This document shows, in pieces, positions 7,711 to 20,100 of a stretch of 32,608 nucleotides of DNA; the first letter of the stretch is position 1; every line of letters starts with the position of its first letter. Source of the DNA: Lewinellaceae bacterium. Its GTDB lineage: Bacteria > Bacteroidota > Bacteroidia > Chitinophagales > Saprospiraceae. Location of the stretch: NCBI GenBank assembly GCA_024639065.1, contig JAHEJC010000023.1, positions 1 to 32,608 on the forward strand, written 5' to 3'. The position numbers and the translations under genes were made by a program. The notes under the pieces were generated by a model. The model was not told the origin of the DNA. It made no database searches and saw only the letters and a program-made list of their open reading frames with translations.

Positions 7711-9189
7711 TTAATTCCTAGCCTTATTGAGTTTAGTTTGGGGTATAGAAAAAACATGTTTTACTATACCCGGAAGGTGATGCCTAAAATGTGATATAAA
7801 TATTACCGTATGGTTCACGGTCAGCACTTTATCCAACAAATGATTTGCTTTGGTGATCGTTAAGTCATCCATAGCTTGATAGGGTTCATCAAACAAGAGT
7901 AATGGAGGATTCTTTATCAAAGCGCGAAGAAAAAAACAAAGGCGTTGCATCCCTGTAGATAGTTGTTTATATTTTTTGGTTTTGTGAGCGGTAATTCCAA
8001 AATATTCAAACAATTGAAACACGACTTTTTCTATTTCAGGAGGTGCTTGCTTAACAACAAACCGATCCCATAGACCACTAATAACTAAGTCCCATGCGGA
8101 GAAATTATAGCGATAGTAAGTTTGGATTTCTGGTGAAGTAAATCCAATTTTAGATTTTACCTCCCAAATACTTTCTCCAGATCCTCTTCGATTACCAAAC
8201 AACATTATTTCATTGGAATACACTTGAGGATGATCAGCATAAATACAACTAAGCAATGTGGATTTACCGGACCCATTCGAGCCTACTAAAGCCCATTTCT
8301 CACCTGACATGACCTCCCATGCAATCGGTTTGAAAATATTTGTATCTGCATATTTGATGGAGACATTATTCATGCTGATTATGGGTCCAGAATACTCCGA
8401 TTCAAATCTTGTGAAATATTCTTTTACATGGCTAGGGATAGGTGAGCTATTGGGTCTGACAGTTGATGAAGGGATAAAATCTGGACCTATCGATTTTGTC
8501 TTCCCTTCCTCTAGATAGAGAAAATGATTTATACAAGTGGGCAATGCATCAAAGTGGCCTGATAGGATTATGGTTATAGATTCATGCCTCACCCATTGAT
8601 CAATTAATAAATTGAAGTGTTCTCTGGAACTAGCATCTAACCCTGCATGGGGATTATCTATCCACAAAATAGTCGGTTCCTCAATCAAAGCACTTGCTAA
8701 AATCAATTTCCTAGTTTGACCGCTGGACAGCTTAATACGCTCTAAGCACAGTAAATCCTTCAATTCCAATTTTTCAATAACTGCCATTTGAATACTATTG
8801 GTAGGATCAAAGTCATGATGTTTTAAATAGTCCAGTGCAGTCATATGACCATCCGAATCAAAAGCGTTGTATCGTTGCTGATAATAGTGGTCGGCATTGA
8901 CTCCTGCGAATAAGTTGGTTTGATCCGTAAAGGAGACCATTTTCACTTGCTGGTTTCTAATTTTTAAGTTTTCCTTATCCGGCAAGAATGGAAAAACCAG
9001 TTTTCCAGAATTTACATAATAATGACCACACAGGGTTCTTCCTAAAATTGTCTTACCTGCATTCATAGGTCCTAGAACAGCCCAGTGTGAACCTTCATGA
9101 ATATCCCAGTTAATGTTGTTTAATATGATTTCATCCTGGAATTTTACGGTCACTTGGTCAAATCTTACCAGTATATTGTCCATGATCAT
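7711..9189 (-). CDS. ModF-like tandem ABC ATPase
   Basis: This 492-residue protein contains two ABC ATPase domains and no membrane part, matching the length and layout of E. coli ModF (once called PhrA). Domain 1: Walker A GPMNAGKT (40-47), signature LSSGQ (154-158), Walker B ILWIDNP (175-180), H-loop His212. Domain 2: Walker A GSNGSGKS (303-310), signature LSTGM (410-414), Walker B LLLFDEP (430-436), H-loop His467. In domain 1 the catalytic glutamate is replaced by Asn179, so that ATP site is probably weak or dead. No modABC transporter is nearby. The start is either ATG 9189 or ATG 9183. ModF's own role is unclear, so no function is claimed beyond ATPase. Confidence 0.88.
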   Translation of the reverse strand: MIMDNILVRFDQVTVKFQDEIILNNINWDIHEGSHWAVLGPMNAGKTILGRTLCGHYYVNSGKLVFPFLPDKENLKIRNQQVKMVSFTDQTNLFAGVNADHYYQQRYNAFDSDGHMTALDYLKHHDFDPTNSIQMAVIEKLELKDLLCLERIKLSSGQTRKLILASALIEEPTILWIDNPHAGLDASSREHFNLLIDQWVRHESITIILSGHFDALPTCINHFLYLEEGKTKSIGPDFIPSSTVRPNSSPIPSHVKEYFTRFESEYSGPIISMNNVSIKYADTNIFKPIAWEVMSGEKWALVGSNGSGKSTLLSCIYADHPQVYSNEIMLFGNRRGSGESIWEVKSKIGFTSPEIQTYYRYNFSAWDLVISGLWDRFVVKQAPPEIEKVVFQLFEYFGITAHKTKKYKQLSTGMQRLCFFLRALIKNPPLLLFDEPYQAMDDLTITKANHLLDKVLTVNHTVIFISHFRHHLPGIVKHVFSIPQTKLNKARN

Positions 9190-9336
9190 CGCGCTGAATT
9201 ATTCGAAATAAAAGAAGTAATAAAATATTTTAGGATAAATTTATAAACTCAAATCAACTATAGGAGTTATTCTTTTAGTATACACGTGAAAATCTCTGTA
9301 TTTTCGTTATTATCTAGAACATTGGAATTATAATTT

Positions 9337-12063
9337 ATGCGACGATGGTATTTAATAATGTTAGCTTCCTTTTGTAGCTTAAATATCATGGCCACTCATA
9401 ATCGGTCAGGTGAGATCACCTATAAACAAATTGGACCGCTCACAGTCGAGATGACGATCACCACTTATACAAAAACAAGCAGTCGCGATGCAGATAGGGA
9501 TAGCCTTTTTGTGATATGGGGAGATGGCACTACCGAATGGGTTTTTAGAGTTAATGGAGAAAATAATAAAGGTGAGCCTTTGGAGAACGATATTAAAAAG
9601 AACTTATATATACAAACGCATACCTTTCCTGGTGTAGGTACTTATGTTATTTCGATGAAGGATAAAAATAGAATTGGAGGTATTTTGAATGTCAATTTTC
9701 CTAATTCCATCAGCATTCCTTTTTATGTAGAAACCATCGTGACGTTTTTAAGTCCTCAATTTCAAGGGCTCAACAATTCAGCCGTATTGCTTCAACCGCC
9801 CATTGATCAAGCCTGTGTGGGACAACGGTTCATCCACAATCCGAATGCATTTGACATAGATGGGGATAGTCTGGCCTATGAGCTGATTACCCCAAGAGAA
9901 GATGCGAGTCTGGATGTTCCCAATTATGTCCTTCCTCATCAAATTTCACCTGGACCAGAAAACCAAATATCACTCGATTCGATTAATGGTGATTTTATCT
10001 GGGATGCTCCCCAGCGACCAGGTGAATATAATATAGCCATTGCCATAAAAGAATATCGCAACGGAATACTAATTAATACGATCGTAAGGGATATGCAGAT
10101 TTTGGTGAGTCGATGCGAAAATAATCCACCTGAAATTACTTCCGGAGATGTGTATTGTGTGGTGGCTGGTGAAACGCTCACTTTTGATTTGACCGCAGAT
10201 GATCCGGATATAAATCAACAGGTGCAAATAACTGCATTAGGTGGTCCTTTTGAGCAATCTTTCAGCCCTGCTGTCCTGATTACTGATCCAGGATTTCAAG
10301 GATTACCAGCTACCGCTACCTTTAGTTGGGAAACCAAATGTGAACATATTTCAGCGCTGGAATATACGGTAGTAATTAAGGCGGAGGATAATTATCTGGA
10401 TTCTACTGGATTAGTGGATCTAAAAACAATCCGCATTAAAGTTGTGGGCCCTCCTCCGGAAGATGTAATTGCTGAAAGAGAAGATGCTGGAATTTTTGTT
10501 AGTTGGGCTAAACCTTATGCATGTGAAGTAACTGCTAATGATTATTTTAAAGGATTCAGTGTGTGGAGACGAGTAAATAGTAATCCGTTCACACCCGATT
10601 CTTGCCAAACAGGCCTGGAGGGTCAAGGTTATACCCAAATTGCTTTTGACGTATCGGATATGCTGGATGAAAGATATTTTTTTAGAGATAACATGGTTGA
10701 AAAAGGTCAAACCTATTGTTATAGGGTCCTCGGAGAGTTTGCTTTGACTTCTCCTGGCGGCAATCCCTACAATCGTGTTCAAAGTATCCCTTCCAATGAA
10801 ACTTGTAATCAACTCAATAGGGATTTACCATTTATTACGCACGTAAGTGTGGAACAGACTGGAGTATCTGATGGAGCTATATTGGTCAAATGGGTACCAC
10901 CTCAAATTTCTGATTTTGATACTACTGAAAACCCAGGTCCATATCGATTAGAACTGATCCGGGCAACCGGTATTAATGGAACAGATTTTCAACCTATTCC
11001 TGGAGCAAACTTTGATTTCAACAGCTTTACGGTTTCTTTTATAGATACATTATATTTGAATCAAGGATTAAATACGGTCGATAACCCTTACAGTTACAAA
11101 CTTAATTTATATACACAAGGAGGTAACGTGTTTTATGGAAGCAGTCAACCAGCTTCCAGTATATTTATGCAAATTGTAAGTTCTGATAAAAGAAATGACC
11201 TTAGTTGGAGCTACCGTGTTCCGTGGCAGAATTCCAGTTTTGACATTCTGAAATTAAATAATAGCTCTGGACAATTTGAATTGATTGCAAATTCGCTTAC
11301 TCAAAAAAATTATACGGACCGTGAGGTGGAGAATGGGGTTATTTATTGTTATAAAATAAAAGCCTACGGCACCTACGGTATTCAGGAAATTATAGCACCT
11401 CAAATAAATTTTTCTCAAGAAGTTTGCGGCCAACCAGTTGATACTGTCGCTCCTTGTTCACCTGAATTAGTCGTTAATAATATATGCAACCAGGCTACAG
11501 CAACAACTCCGGAGGATGAATTTGTAAATGAACTTAATTGGATTGTAAAATCGACTAATTGCGATAATGAACAGGATATTGCAGGATATAAAATTTATTA
11601 TGCCCCAAACCTTGAAAGTGATTTCAATGAAATTTCAAATGTTAATGATCCGCTAATTACTAACTTTGATCACAAGCCTGAATTAGGTATAGCGGGTTGT
11701 TATTATGTAACCTCTATCGATTTTAGTGGAAATGAAAGTTCTCCAGGAAATACGTATTGTGTAAACAACTGTCCTGAATATAAACTGCCCAATGCATTTA
11801 CACCAAACAATGATGGAGCGAATGACCTTTTCATTCCAATTTCTTCCCGGTTTATTGACCGCATTGAATGCAAAATTTTCAATCGTTGGGGTGGTTTGGT
11901 TTATGAAACATCCAATCCCATGATTAATTGGGATGGCAAAAACTTAAAAGGTAAAGATCTGTCAGAAGGTGTATATTATTATACTTGTAAACTATTCAAC
12001 GAAGCTTTAACCACCTTGGAAACAAAACAATTATTGACCGGCTATATACAATTAGTTAGATAA
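9337..12063 (+). CDS. Secreted multidomain protein with type B T9SS sorting domain (CHU_C)
   Basis: This 908-residue surface or secreted protein has a signal peptide at 1-19 (MRRWYLIMLASFCSLNIMA). A PKD-like segment (FVIWGDGTTEW ... HTFPGVGTYVIS) follows, then Ig-like and fibronectin-III-like modules (for example GIFVSWAKPYACEV, AILVKWVPPQISDFD, NELNWIVKSTN). The last ~90 residues, from Leu817, are a gliding-motility-associated C-terminal domain: LPNAFTPNNDGANDLF, FNRWGGLVYETSNP, WDGKNLKGKDLSEGVYYY. This domain sends proteins through the type IX system for attachment to the cell surface. Adhesion or matrix binding is a fair guess. Riboflavin synthase starts 19 bp downstream on the same strand, with no terminator seen between. 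Confidence 0.92.
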   Translation: MRRWYLIMLASFCSLNIMATHNRSGEITYKQIGPLTVEMTITTYTKTSSRDADRDSLFVIWGDGTTEWVFRVNGENNKGEPLENDIKKNLYIQTHTFPGVGTYVISMKDKNRIGGILNVNFPNSISIPFYVETIVTFLSPQFQGLNNSAVLLQPPIDQACVGQRFIHNPNAFDIDGDSLAYELITPREDASLDVPNYVLPHQISPGPENQISLDSINGDFIWDAPQRPGEYNIAIAIKEYRNGILINTIVRDMQILVSRCENNPPEITSGDVYCVVAGETLTFDLTADDPDINQQVQITALGGPFEQSFSPAVLITDPGFQGLPATATFSWETKCEHISALEYTVVIKAEDNYLDSTGLVDLKTIRIKVVGPPPEDVIAEREDAGIFVSWAKPYACEVTANDYFKGFSVWRRVNSNPFTPDSCQTGLEGQGYTQIAFDVSDMLDERYFFRDNMVEKGQTYCYRVLGEFALTSPGGNPYNRVQSIPSNETCNQLNRDLPFITHVSVEQTGVSDGAILVKWVPPQISDFDTTENPGPYRLELIRATGINGTDFQPIPGANFDFNSFTVSFIDTLYLNQGLNTVDNPYSYKLNLYTQGGNVFYGSSQPASSIFMQIVSSDKRNDLSWSYRVPWQNSSFDILKLNNSSGQFELIANSLTQKNYTDREVENGVIYCYKIKAYGTYGIQEIIAPQINFSQEVCGQPVDTVAPCSPELVVNNICNQATATTPEDEFVNELNWIVKSTNCDNEQDIAGYKIYYAPNLESDFNEISNVNDPLITNFDHKPELGIAGCYYVTSIDFSGNESSPGNTYCVNNCPEYKLPNAFTPNNDGANDLFIPISSRFIDRIECKIFNRWGGLVYETSNPMINWDGKNLKGKDLSEGVYYYTCKLFNEALTTLETKQLLTGYIQLVR

Positions 12064-12082
12064 CTTATAAATCAATCACAAA

Positions 12083-12685
12083 TTGTTTACTGGAATTATA
12101 GAATGCCTGGGCGTTGTCGAATCAATCCATTCGAAAGGAACAAACAAAACTTTTACGATTCGATCAGCCATTTCGCCTGATCTTCATGTTGACCAAAGTG
12201 TTTGCCATAGTGGGGTTTGTCTTACTGTTGAATCGGTAAATGGTCTGCTACACACCGTTACGGCTGTAGAGGAAACCTTAGAAAAATCAAATTTATCCAA
12301 TTGGACAAAAGGCGATTTAGTCAACATTGAAAGATGTGTTATGCCAACCAGTAGAATGGATGGTCATTTTGTACAGGGACATGTTGACGACCAGGGAGTT
12401 TGTACAGATGTGGAAGACAAAGATGGTAGTTGGATCTTCACAATTAAATATGATGCTGTTCATGCGAATCTTCTTGTATCAAAAGGCTCAATTGCTGTTA
12501 ATGGAGTTAGCCTTACGGTGATTGACCCTGATCTAGAACATTTCAAAATTGCTATTATTCCATATACTTACGAAAATACGAGTTTTGGTACGTTAAAACC
12601 AGGTGATTTAGTCAACCTTGAATTTGATATTATTGGTAAATACTTTGTAAGGAGTGCTGAAATACACCTTGCCAAAATAAAATAA
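12083..12685 (+). CDS. ribE: Riboflavin synthase, alpha chain
   Basis: The enzyme converts two 6,7-dimethyl-8-ribityllumazine molecules into riboflavin plus the pyrimidine product, as a cytosolic trimer. The 200-residue protein has the two tandem lumazine-binding barrels: the first opens with the invariant MFTGIIE, with CHSGVCLTV as its core; the second carries MDGHFVQGHVD and KGSIAVNGVSLTV. Because MFTGIIE is the universal N-terminus, the TTG at 12083 must be the start codon. No FMN riboswitch or other rib gene lies next to it. The neighbouring T9SS protein gene is not functionally related. A terminator hairpin follows 45 bp after the stop. Confidence 0.97.
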   Translation: MFTGIIECLGVVESIHSKGTNKTFTIRSAISPDLHVDQSVCHSGVCLTVESVNGLLHTVTAVEETLEKSNLSNWTKGDLVNIERCVMPTSRMDGHFVQGHVDDQGVCTDVEDKDGSWIFTIKYDAVHANLLVSKGSIAVNGVSLTVIDPDLEHFKIAIIPYTYENTSFGTLKPGDLVNLEFDIIGKYFVRSAEIHLAKIK

Positions 12686-12730
12686 ACCTGTATTACCGAT
12701 TCATCCTTTAATGTGACTTGAATAATAATA

Positions 12731-12769
12731 AAAGCGGTAATTAATAGAATCAATTACCGCTTTTTATTT
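12731..12769. terminator. Bidirectional terminator between ribE and rpoC
   Basis: A perfect 12-bp stem (AAAGCGGTAATT 12731-12742 with AATTACCGCTTT 12752-12763) encloses a 9-nt loop and is followed on the plus strand by TTTTTATTTT. On the minus strand the sequence past the stem is T-rich (TTTATTATTATT), so it can also stop the rpoC transcript arriving from the other side. Confidence 0.88.
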
Positions 12770-12783
12770 TATTGTTTATTAGA

Positions 12784-15700
12784 TTATTGACTCAATTCCG
12801 GAATCTCTTCCTCAATTATACTTTCTGGTCGTTGAATCTCCTCATGAGTAACAATCAATTTATCAAATATTCTCAATCCAGTACCTGCAGGGATTCGTTT
12901 TCCAACGATTACATTTTCCTTCAGACCATTTAATCCATCTGCTTTCGCACTCATTGCAGCTTTACTTAATACCTTAGTCGTTTCTTGGAAAGAAGCCGCT
13001 GAGATCCATGATTTTGTGCCAAGCGAAGCTCTGGTTATTCCTTGTAATATTGAGCTTGATGTTGCCGGCACTCCTTCCCGGTATTCTAATACTTTCAGAT
13101 CATTTCGTTTGAGATAAGAATTCTCTTCTCTTATCTGACGAATAGTCACTAATTGCCCTGCTTTTAATTTTGTTGATTCACCTGGATCTATAATAAACTT
13201 CTTATCAAATATCCAATCATTTTGTTCCAAGAAATCATCTTTCTGCACAGCTTCTCCTTCTAAGAACAAGGTATCTCCTGGATCCTCGATTTGAACTCTT
13301 CTCATCATTTGACGTACAATCACCTCTATGTGTTTATCATTGATAGCAATTCCTTGAGAACGATAAACCTCTTGTACTCCATTGAGAAGATAAGATTGTA
13401 CAGCGAATGGCCCTTTAATATTTAGAATATCGATTGGTGCTGTTGAACCATCTGATAAAGCCGTTCCAGCCCTCACAAAATCACCTTCCTGAACTAATAA
13501 GTGTTTGGAAAGACCAATCAAATACTTTCTCTTCTGTCCTGTTTTTTCATCTTCTACAAACACTTCACGATTACCTCGCTTAATCTTACCAAAAGATACG
13601 ATTCCATCAATTTCAGATACTCCTGCAGGATTTGAAGGATTTCTTGCTTCAAATAATTCGGTTACTCTAGGGAGACCACCGGTAATATCTTGGATTTTAC
13701 CAAGTTTACGTGGTATCTTCATGATAATATCGCCGCCTTTAATCTCAGCTCCATCCTCCACAGATATATATCCTCCCACTGGAAGATTATAACTTTTCAG
13801 CTCTTCTCCATCTGGACTAATGATTGTAATTGTAGGAATCTTCTTTTTATTCTTGGCCTCGATAATAACTTTTTCGGCGTAGCCGGTCTGATCGTCCCTT
13901 TCTATTCTATAGGTTACCCCTTCTTCGATCTCATCGTATCTTATGATCCCAGCGAATTCACAAATAATAACGGCATTAAATGGATCCCACTCACAAAGAA
14001 TATCACCTTTAGAGACTTTTTGGCCATCCTTAACCATTAACGCAGCACCATAAGGAACATGAAGATTTATGAATTGTTTACCTGTTTCCGCATCCACAAT
14101 TTTCAATTCACCTGATCTGGATAAAACCACATTCACTGTTTTCCCAGCATCTTTATAAGTAATAGTTCTAATACTATCAAATTCTACTTTACCATCAAAT
14201 TTTGATGTCAACTCACTTTCAGATTTTGAAACGGATGCAATACCCCCTACGTGGAAGGTTCTTAAAGTAAGCTGAGTACCCGGTTCCCCGATACTTTGGG
14301 CTGCTATAATTCCTACTGCATCACCAATTTCAGTAATCCTTCCTGAAGCCAAGTTTTTACCATAACATTTGGTACAAACCCCTTTCTTAGACTCGCAGGT
14401 AAGGACGGATCTAATGGTAATTAACTCAATACCAGACTCTTCAATTTCTTCTGATTTTGCCGGGGTAATGTATTCACCAGCCTCTAAAATAAGATCATCA
14501 GTTACCGGATGAAATATTGAATGTAACGTAAACCTTCCAACGATACGATTAGCCAAAGGTTCGATAACCTTCTCATTATCCTTAAGAGCCGATGTTTCAA
14601 TTCCTCTCAAAGTCTCACAATCTTCTTCCATAATGATTACGTCCTGGGACACATCCACCAATCTTCTGGTAAGATAACCCGCATCTGCTGTTTTTAGAGC
14701 TGTATCGGCCAAACCTTTACGTGCACCATGAGTAGATATAAAATACTCTTGTACTGACAATCCTTCTAAGAAATTGGCTAGAATTGGGTTTTCAATAATC
14801 GCCCCTCCTGTATCACCTGATTTACGTGGTTTTGCCATTAAACCCCGCAACCCACATAACTGCTTTATCTGTTGTTTGGATCCTCTCGCACCTGAGTGCA
14901 ACATCATATATACACTATTGAAACCTTGCTTGTGTTCTGATAATTCTTTCATCAAATTATCCGTAATCTTATTATCCGCAAAAGTCCACTTATCAATAAT
15001 CTGATTATAACGTTCATTATTCGTAATCAAACCCATGTTGTAGTTGTCCCATACTTCGTCTACTTCTTCCAGTGCTTGATTGAGTGTGTTTTGCTTTACG
15101 GTAGGTGTAATCAAATCACCCAAATTAAAGGATAAGCCTCCTTTAAATGACCACAAGAATCCTAAATCTTTGATCTTATCTAAGAATGCTGCTGTGGTGG
15201 GAAAATCAGTTCTATCAATAATATCGCTAATAATCTTCTTCAGCTTCTTTTTCGTAATAAGCTCATTCACATAGGGTACAGTTTCAGGAATTGCATTATT
15301 AAACAAAACCCTGCCCACCGTAGTTTCTACCAAGCCAAGTATTATTTGATTTAGTTCATTTTCTACTTTAGCTCTCACCTTGATAACTGCATGAAGGTCT
15401 ATCCTGCCTTCATTATAAGCAATGTTTACTTCTTCCGGAGAGTAAAAAGTCATGCCTTCTCCAGCTACTTTTATTTCCTCTGTCGAGGTCCTTTCCTTGG
15501 TCAAGTAATACAATCCAAGAACCATATCTTGAGAAGGAAGTGTGATCGGAGAACCATCTTGAGGATTGAGCATATTGTGAGAAGCAAGCATTAACATCTG
15601 TGCTTCAAGGATTGCTCCATGACTTAGTGGAACATGAACCGCCATCTGGTCACCGTCAAAGTCGGCATTAAATGCACCACAGACCAGCGGATGTAATTGT

Positions 15701-17085
15701 ATGGCTTTTCCTTCAACCATAACCGGTTGAAATGCCTGAATAGAAAGCCGGTGCAATGTAGGCGCTCGGTTTAATAAAACTGGATGCCCTTTTAGAATGT
15801 TTTCCAGTATTTCCCATATGACCGGTTCTTTGCGGTCGACCAATTTTTTTGCAGACTTAACGGTTTTAACGATTCCTCGCTCAATAAGCTTACGAATAAT
15901 AAAAGGTTTAAACAATTCAGCAGCCATCCCTTTAGGTAATCCGCATTCATGAAGTCTCAAAGTAGGACCTACTACGATTACAGATCTACCTGAATAGTCT
16001 ACCCTTTTCCCCAATAAGTTTTGACGGAATCTTCCTTGTTTACCTTTTAATATATCACTAAGTGATTTTAATGCTCTTCCTCCTTCAGCTTTTACGGCAT
16101 TGGACTTTCTTGAATTATCAAAAAGCGAGTCAACCGCTTCTTGCAACATTCTCTTTTCATTTCTAAGGATTACTTCCGGAGCCTTAATTTCCAACAGTCT
16201 TTTGAGACGATTATTACGGATTATTACTCTACGATATAAGTCGTTAAGATCTGAGCTCGCAAAGCGGCCCCCATCAAGAGGTACCAAAGGTCTTAACTCA
16301 GGAGGAATAACGGGTAAATATTGAATAACTGCCCACTCTGGTTTATTTTCAATGCTGTAATTAGCATCCCTAAAAGCCTCGATAACCCTCAGCCGTTTGA
16401 GTGCTTCGGATTTCCTTTGCTGGGACGTTTCATTGGCGGCTTTATGCCTTAAATCATAAGATAATTGTTCAAGATCAAGTCGTTCCAAAAGCATTTTGAC
16501 ACCTTCTGCACCCATTTTCGCGATGAACTTGTCAGGATCGCTATCATCGAGCATTTGGTTTTCCTTGGGTAATGAGTCTAAAACTTCAAAATACTCCTCT
16601 TCAGTCAGGAGATCAAGTTGAGCGGTTCCATTAGCTTCCATTACTCCTGGGTTGACCACAATGTAGCGCTCATAGTAGATTACGGTCTCCAGTTTTTTAG
16701 AAGATAAACCTAGGAGATACCCAATCTTATTAGGCAATGACTTAAAAAACCAAATATGGATAACTGGTACGACCAGTTTAATGTGACCCATTCGCTCTCT
16801 TCGTACTTTTTTCTCAGTAACTTCAACACCACAGCGATCACACACGATTCCTTTATATCGGATTCTTTTGTATTTACCACAATAGCATTCGTAATCTTTT
16901 ACCGGTCCAAAAATTCGTTCACAGAATAATCCATCCCTCTCCGGTTTATAAGAACGATAGTTGATAGTTTCAGGTTTTAAAACTTCACCATATGATCTTT
17001 CTAAAATGTCATCTGGTGAACACAAACTTATCCTGATTGAATTAAACGTCTGTGGTTGTTTGATATTTTTTTTCTTAAAAGGCAT
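12784..17085 (-). CDS. rpoC: RNA polymerase subunit beta'
   Basis: This is the clamp and catalytic half of RNA polymerase. Numbered from ATG 17085 (1433 residues), the N-terminal zinc site is Cys67, Cys69, Cys82 and Cys85 ([20 protein letters not shown]). The catalytic loop [12 protein letters not shown] at 473-484 carries the three Mg-binding aspartates Asp475, Asp477 and Asp479. The bridge-helix/trigger-loop regions ([25 protein letters not shown]) and the second zinc site ([11 protein letters not shown]) are present. An in-frame TTG two codons upstream (17091) is less likely than this ATG. The gene follows rpoB after 30 bp and ends at the bidirectional terminator. Length is normal for Bacteroidota, and no intein or large insertion is seen. 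Confidence 0.98.
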   Translation of the reverse strand: MPFKKKNIKQPQTFNSIRISLCSPDDILERSYGEVLKPETINYRSYKPERDGLFCERIFGPVKDYECYCGKYKRIRYKGIVCDRCGVEVTEKKVRRERMGHIKLVVPVIHIWFFKSLPNKIGYLLGLSSKKLETVIYYERYIVVNPGVMEANGTAQLDLLTEEEYFEVLDSLPKENQMLDDSDPDKFIAKMGAEGVKMLLERLDLEQLSYDLRHKAANETSQQRKSEALKRLRVIEAFRDANYSIENKPEWAVIQYLPVIPPELRPLVPLDGGRFASSDLNDLYRRVIIRNNRLKRLLEIKAPEVILRNEKRMLQEAVDSLFDNSRKSNAVKAEGGRALKSLSDILKGKQGRFRQNLLGKRVDYSGRSVIVVGPTLRLHECGLPKGMAAELFKPFIIRKLIERGIVKTVKSAKKLVDRKEPVIWEILENILKGHPVLLNRAPTLHRLSIQAFQPVMVEGKAIQLHPLVCGAFNADFDGDQMAVHVPLSHGAILEAQMLMLASHNMLNPQDGSPITLPSQDMVLGLYYLTKERTSTEEIKVAGEGMTFYSPEEVNIAYNEGRIDLHAVIKVRAKVENELNQIILGLVETTVGRVLFNNAIPETVPYVNELITKKKLKKIISDIIDRTDFPTTAAFLDKIKDLGFLWSFKGGLSFNLGDLITPTVKQNTLNQALEEVDEVWDNYNMGLITNNERYNQIIDKWTFADNKITDNLMKELSEHKQGFNSVYMMLHSGARGSKQQIKQLCGLRGLMAKPRKSGDTGGAIIENPILANFLEGLSVQEYFISTHGARKGLADTALKTADAGYLTRRLVDVSQDVIIMEEDCETLRGIETSALKDNEKVIEPLANRIVGRFTLHSIFHPVTDDLILEAGEYITPAKSEEIEESGIELITIRSVLTCESKKGVCTKCYGKNLASGRITEIGDAVGIIAAQSIGEPGTQLTLRTFHVGGIASVSKSESELTSKFDGKVEFDSIRTITYKDAGKTVNVVLSRSGELKIVDAETGKQFINLHVPYGAALMVKDGQKVSKGDILCEWDPFNAVIICEFAGIIRYDEIEEGVTYRIERDDQTGYAEKVIIEAKNKKKIPTITIISPDGEELKSYNLPVGGYISVEDGAEIKGGDIIMKIPRKLGKIQDITGGLPRVTELFEARNPSNPAGVSEIDGIVSFGKIKRGNREVFVEDEKTGQKRKYLIGLSKHLLVQEGDFVRAGTALSDGSTAPIDILNIKGPFAVQSYLLNGVQEVYRSQGIAINDKHIEVIVRQMMRRVQIEDPGDTLFLEGEAVQKDDFLEQNDWIFDKKFIIDPGESTKLKAGQLVTIRQIREENSYLKRNDLKVLEYREGVPATSSSILQGITRASLGTKSWISAASFQETTKVLSKAAMSAKADGLNGLKENVIVGKRIPAGTGLRIFDKLIVTHEEIQRPESIIEEEIPELSQ

Positions 17086-17115
17086 AATCAAACTTTATAG
17101 ATTAAGAATAATCAA

Positions 17116-20100
17116 TTAATCAAATTTTACATCTAGAGCAAGTCCTCTCAATTCGTGAATCAAAACATTAAATGATTCAGGTATATTAGGCTCGGGTAAA
17201 TTGTCTCCTTTTACAATAGCTTCGTATGCTTTTGCTCTACCAATAATATCATCAGATTTTATAGTAAGCAATTCTTGCAAGATACTTGCTGCACCAAATG
17301 CTTCAAGTGCCCATACTTCCATCTCCCCAAATCGCTGACCTCCGAACTGTGCTTTACCTCCAAGGGGTTGCTGCGTGATCAATGAATATGGACCTATTGA
17401 TCGAGCGTGCATCTTATCATCTACCATGTGGAATAACTTAAGCATGTAGATGACACCAACAGTCGCTTGCTGGTGGAATCTATCTCCAGTCTCTCCATCA
17501 CTCAAATAAGTCTGCCCTAATTGAGGTAATTCCGCCTTATCGATAAATTGTTCAATTTCATTAGTATCAGCTCCATCAAAAATTGGAGTAGCAAATTTTT
17601 GGTCCAGTTTTTCTCCAGCCCATCCCAAAACTGTTTCGAAGATTTGTCCAAGATTCATTCTTGAAGGTACACCTAGTGGGTTCAAAACAATATCAACGGG
17701 GGTTCCATCATCTAGGAATGGCATATCTTCTAAGCGTACAATTTTGGAAACAATCCCTTTATTACCATGACGTCCAGCTAATTTATCTCCTACTTTAAGT
17801 TTACGTTTTTTAGCAAGATATACTTTAGCAAGTTTGAGGACACCCGCCGGTAATTCATCTCCAATACTGATATTATACTTTTCTCTTTTGTATTTCCCCA
17901 CTTCTTCATTATACTTAATGTTGTAGTTGTGAAGCAGTCTGGATATTAAGTTATTTGTTTTTTTATCATCTGTCCAGTTGGAATAATCAATCTGCGTGTA
18001 ATCAATTTTGTTGAGTACTTGCTTAGAATATTTAGTGCCTTTACTAATTTTCTCTTCCCCATAAATATTTTTTACACCCTCTGAAACGCCTCCTTTGATC
18101 AAAACTAAAAGTTTGTCAATCAGCAACGTTTTAAGTTCGTTTAAAGCAACCGCATGTCGATCATCTAATTTGGCTAAAAGATCTTTTTCCTGAGCTTTTT
18201 GGAATTTATCCTTTTTAGCTCTGGCAAATAATCTCTTATTTATGATAATTCCCTCAGTGGAAGGTGGCGCTTTAAGCGAAGCATCTTTAACATCACCAGC
18301 TTTATCCCCGAATATTGCTCTAAGCAATTTTTCTTCAGGAGTAGGATCAGATTCACCTTTTGGAGTAATCTTTCCAATCAAAATATCTCCTTCATGAATC
18401 CAAGCGCCTACCCGGATGATACCATTTTCATCTAAATCTTTGGTAGTCTCTTCACTGACATTTGGAATGTCATTAGTCAATTCTTCTTCACCTAATTTAG
18501 TATCCCTTACATCAAGTTCAAAATGTTCAATATGAATAGAAGTAAATATATCTTCTCGTACTACTCTCTCGGAAATTACAATAGCATCTTCAAAGTTGTA
18601 ACCTTTCCAAGGCATAAAGGCTACTTTAAGATTTTGGCCCAAAGCCAACTCCCCTTTGTCAGTGGCGTAACCATCACACAATATGGTCCCTTTATTCACT
18701 CGGTCACCTTTACGCACAACTGGTTTTAGGTTGATACATGTTCCTTGATTCGTCCGAATAAATTTGGTCAATCTATATGACTGAATATTATCTTCAAATG
18801 ATACTAATTGATCTTCATCGGTTCGATCATATTTTATCACAATTTCATTTGCATCAACATATTCGACTACACCATTTCCATCCGCATTGATCAACATTCT
18901 AGAATCCAGGGCAACCTTACCTTCTAAACCAGTACCCACTATAGGTGATCTTGGTTTTATCAATGGAACAGCTTGACGCTGCATGTTCGACCCCATTAAG
19001 GCACGGTTTGCATCATCATTTTCAAGAAATGGAATTAATGAAGCAGATACACCAACAATCTGGTTTGGTGCTACATCCATAAACTCTACTTCCGTTGGCG
19101 TCAATACTGGAAAGTCTCCATGTTCTCTACATTTGATTTTATCACTAACAAAAGCTCCTTTCTCATCAATCAACGTATTAGCCTGAGCAATCTTTTTAAA
19201 ATCCTCACCTTCAGCAGAAAGATATTCAGATTCTTTCTTTAATTCCACCTTCCCTTTTAATACCCTTCGATAAGTTGTTTCAAGAAAGCCCATTTTATTT
19301 ACTTTAGCATGAACGCAAAGTGTAGATATCAAACCAATATTAGGACCTTCAGGGGTTTCAATAGTACATAAACGGCCATAATGCGAATAATGAACATCCC
19401 TTACTTCAAATCCTGCTCTTTCCCTTGATAAACCACCTGGTCCCAATGCCGAAATTCTTCGCTTGTGCGTAATTTCAGACAAGGGATTAGTCTGATCTAA
19501 AAATTGAGATAATTGACTTGTTCCAAAGAAAGAATTAATAACAGAAGAAAGCGTTCTGGCATTAATCAAGTCAACTGGGGTAAAAACCTCATTGTCCCTT
19601 ACGTTCATACGCTCACGAATGGTTCTGGCCATACGTGCCAGTCCAACTCCAAACTGAGCATAAAGTTGTTCACCTACTGTGCGTACTCTACGATTACTCA
19701 AATGGTCAATATCATCCAATTCCGCTTTTTGATTAATCAAAGAGACCAAATACCGTACAATGTGAATGATATCATCTTTGGTGAGTACTTGAACGGCTGA
19801 GTCGATACCAGTTCCAAGCTTTCGATTGATTTTGTATCTACCGACATCACCTAAGTTATATCGCTTGTCTGAGAAGAATAATTTATCAATTATCCCACGT
19901 GCCGTTTCTTCATCGGGAGGATCCGTTCCTCTAAGTTGTCTATAAATAGTTTGAACCGCTTCTAATTCTGATGAAGATGGATCTTTTTGTAGCGTGTTAT
20001 ATATAATTGAATAATCTTCCGAGACATCCTCTTTTTGAAGAATTACAGTATCTACATCCGTTTCTAAAATTAGGTTAATGTTTTCTTCATCAAGGACAAC

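Noticed and set aside
12064-12082. FMN riboswitch upstream of riboflavin synthase
   Set aside because: The gap to the previous gene is only 19 bp, far too short, and no RFN motifs are seen.
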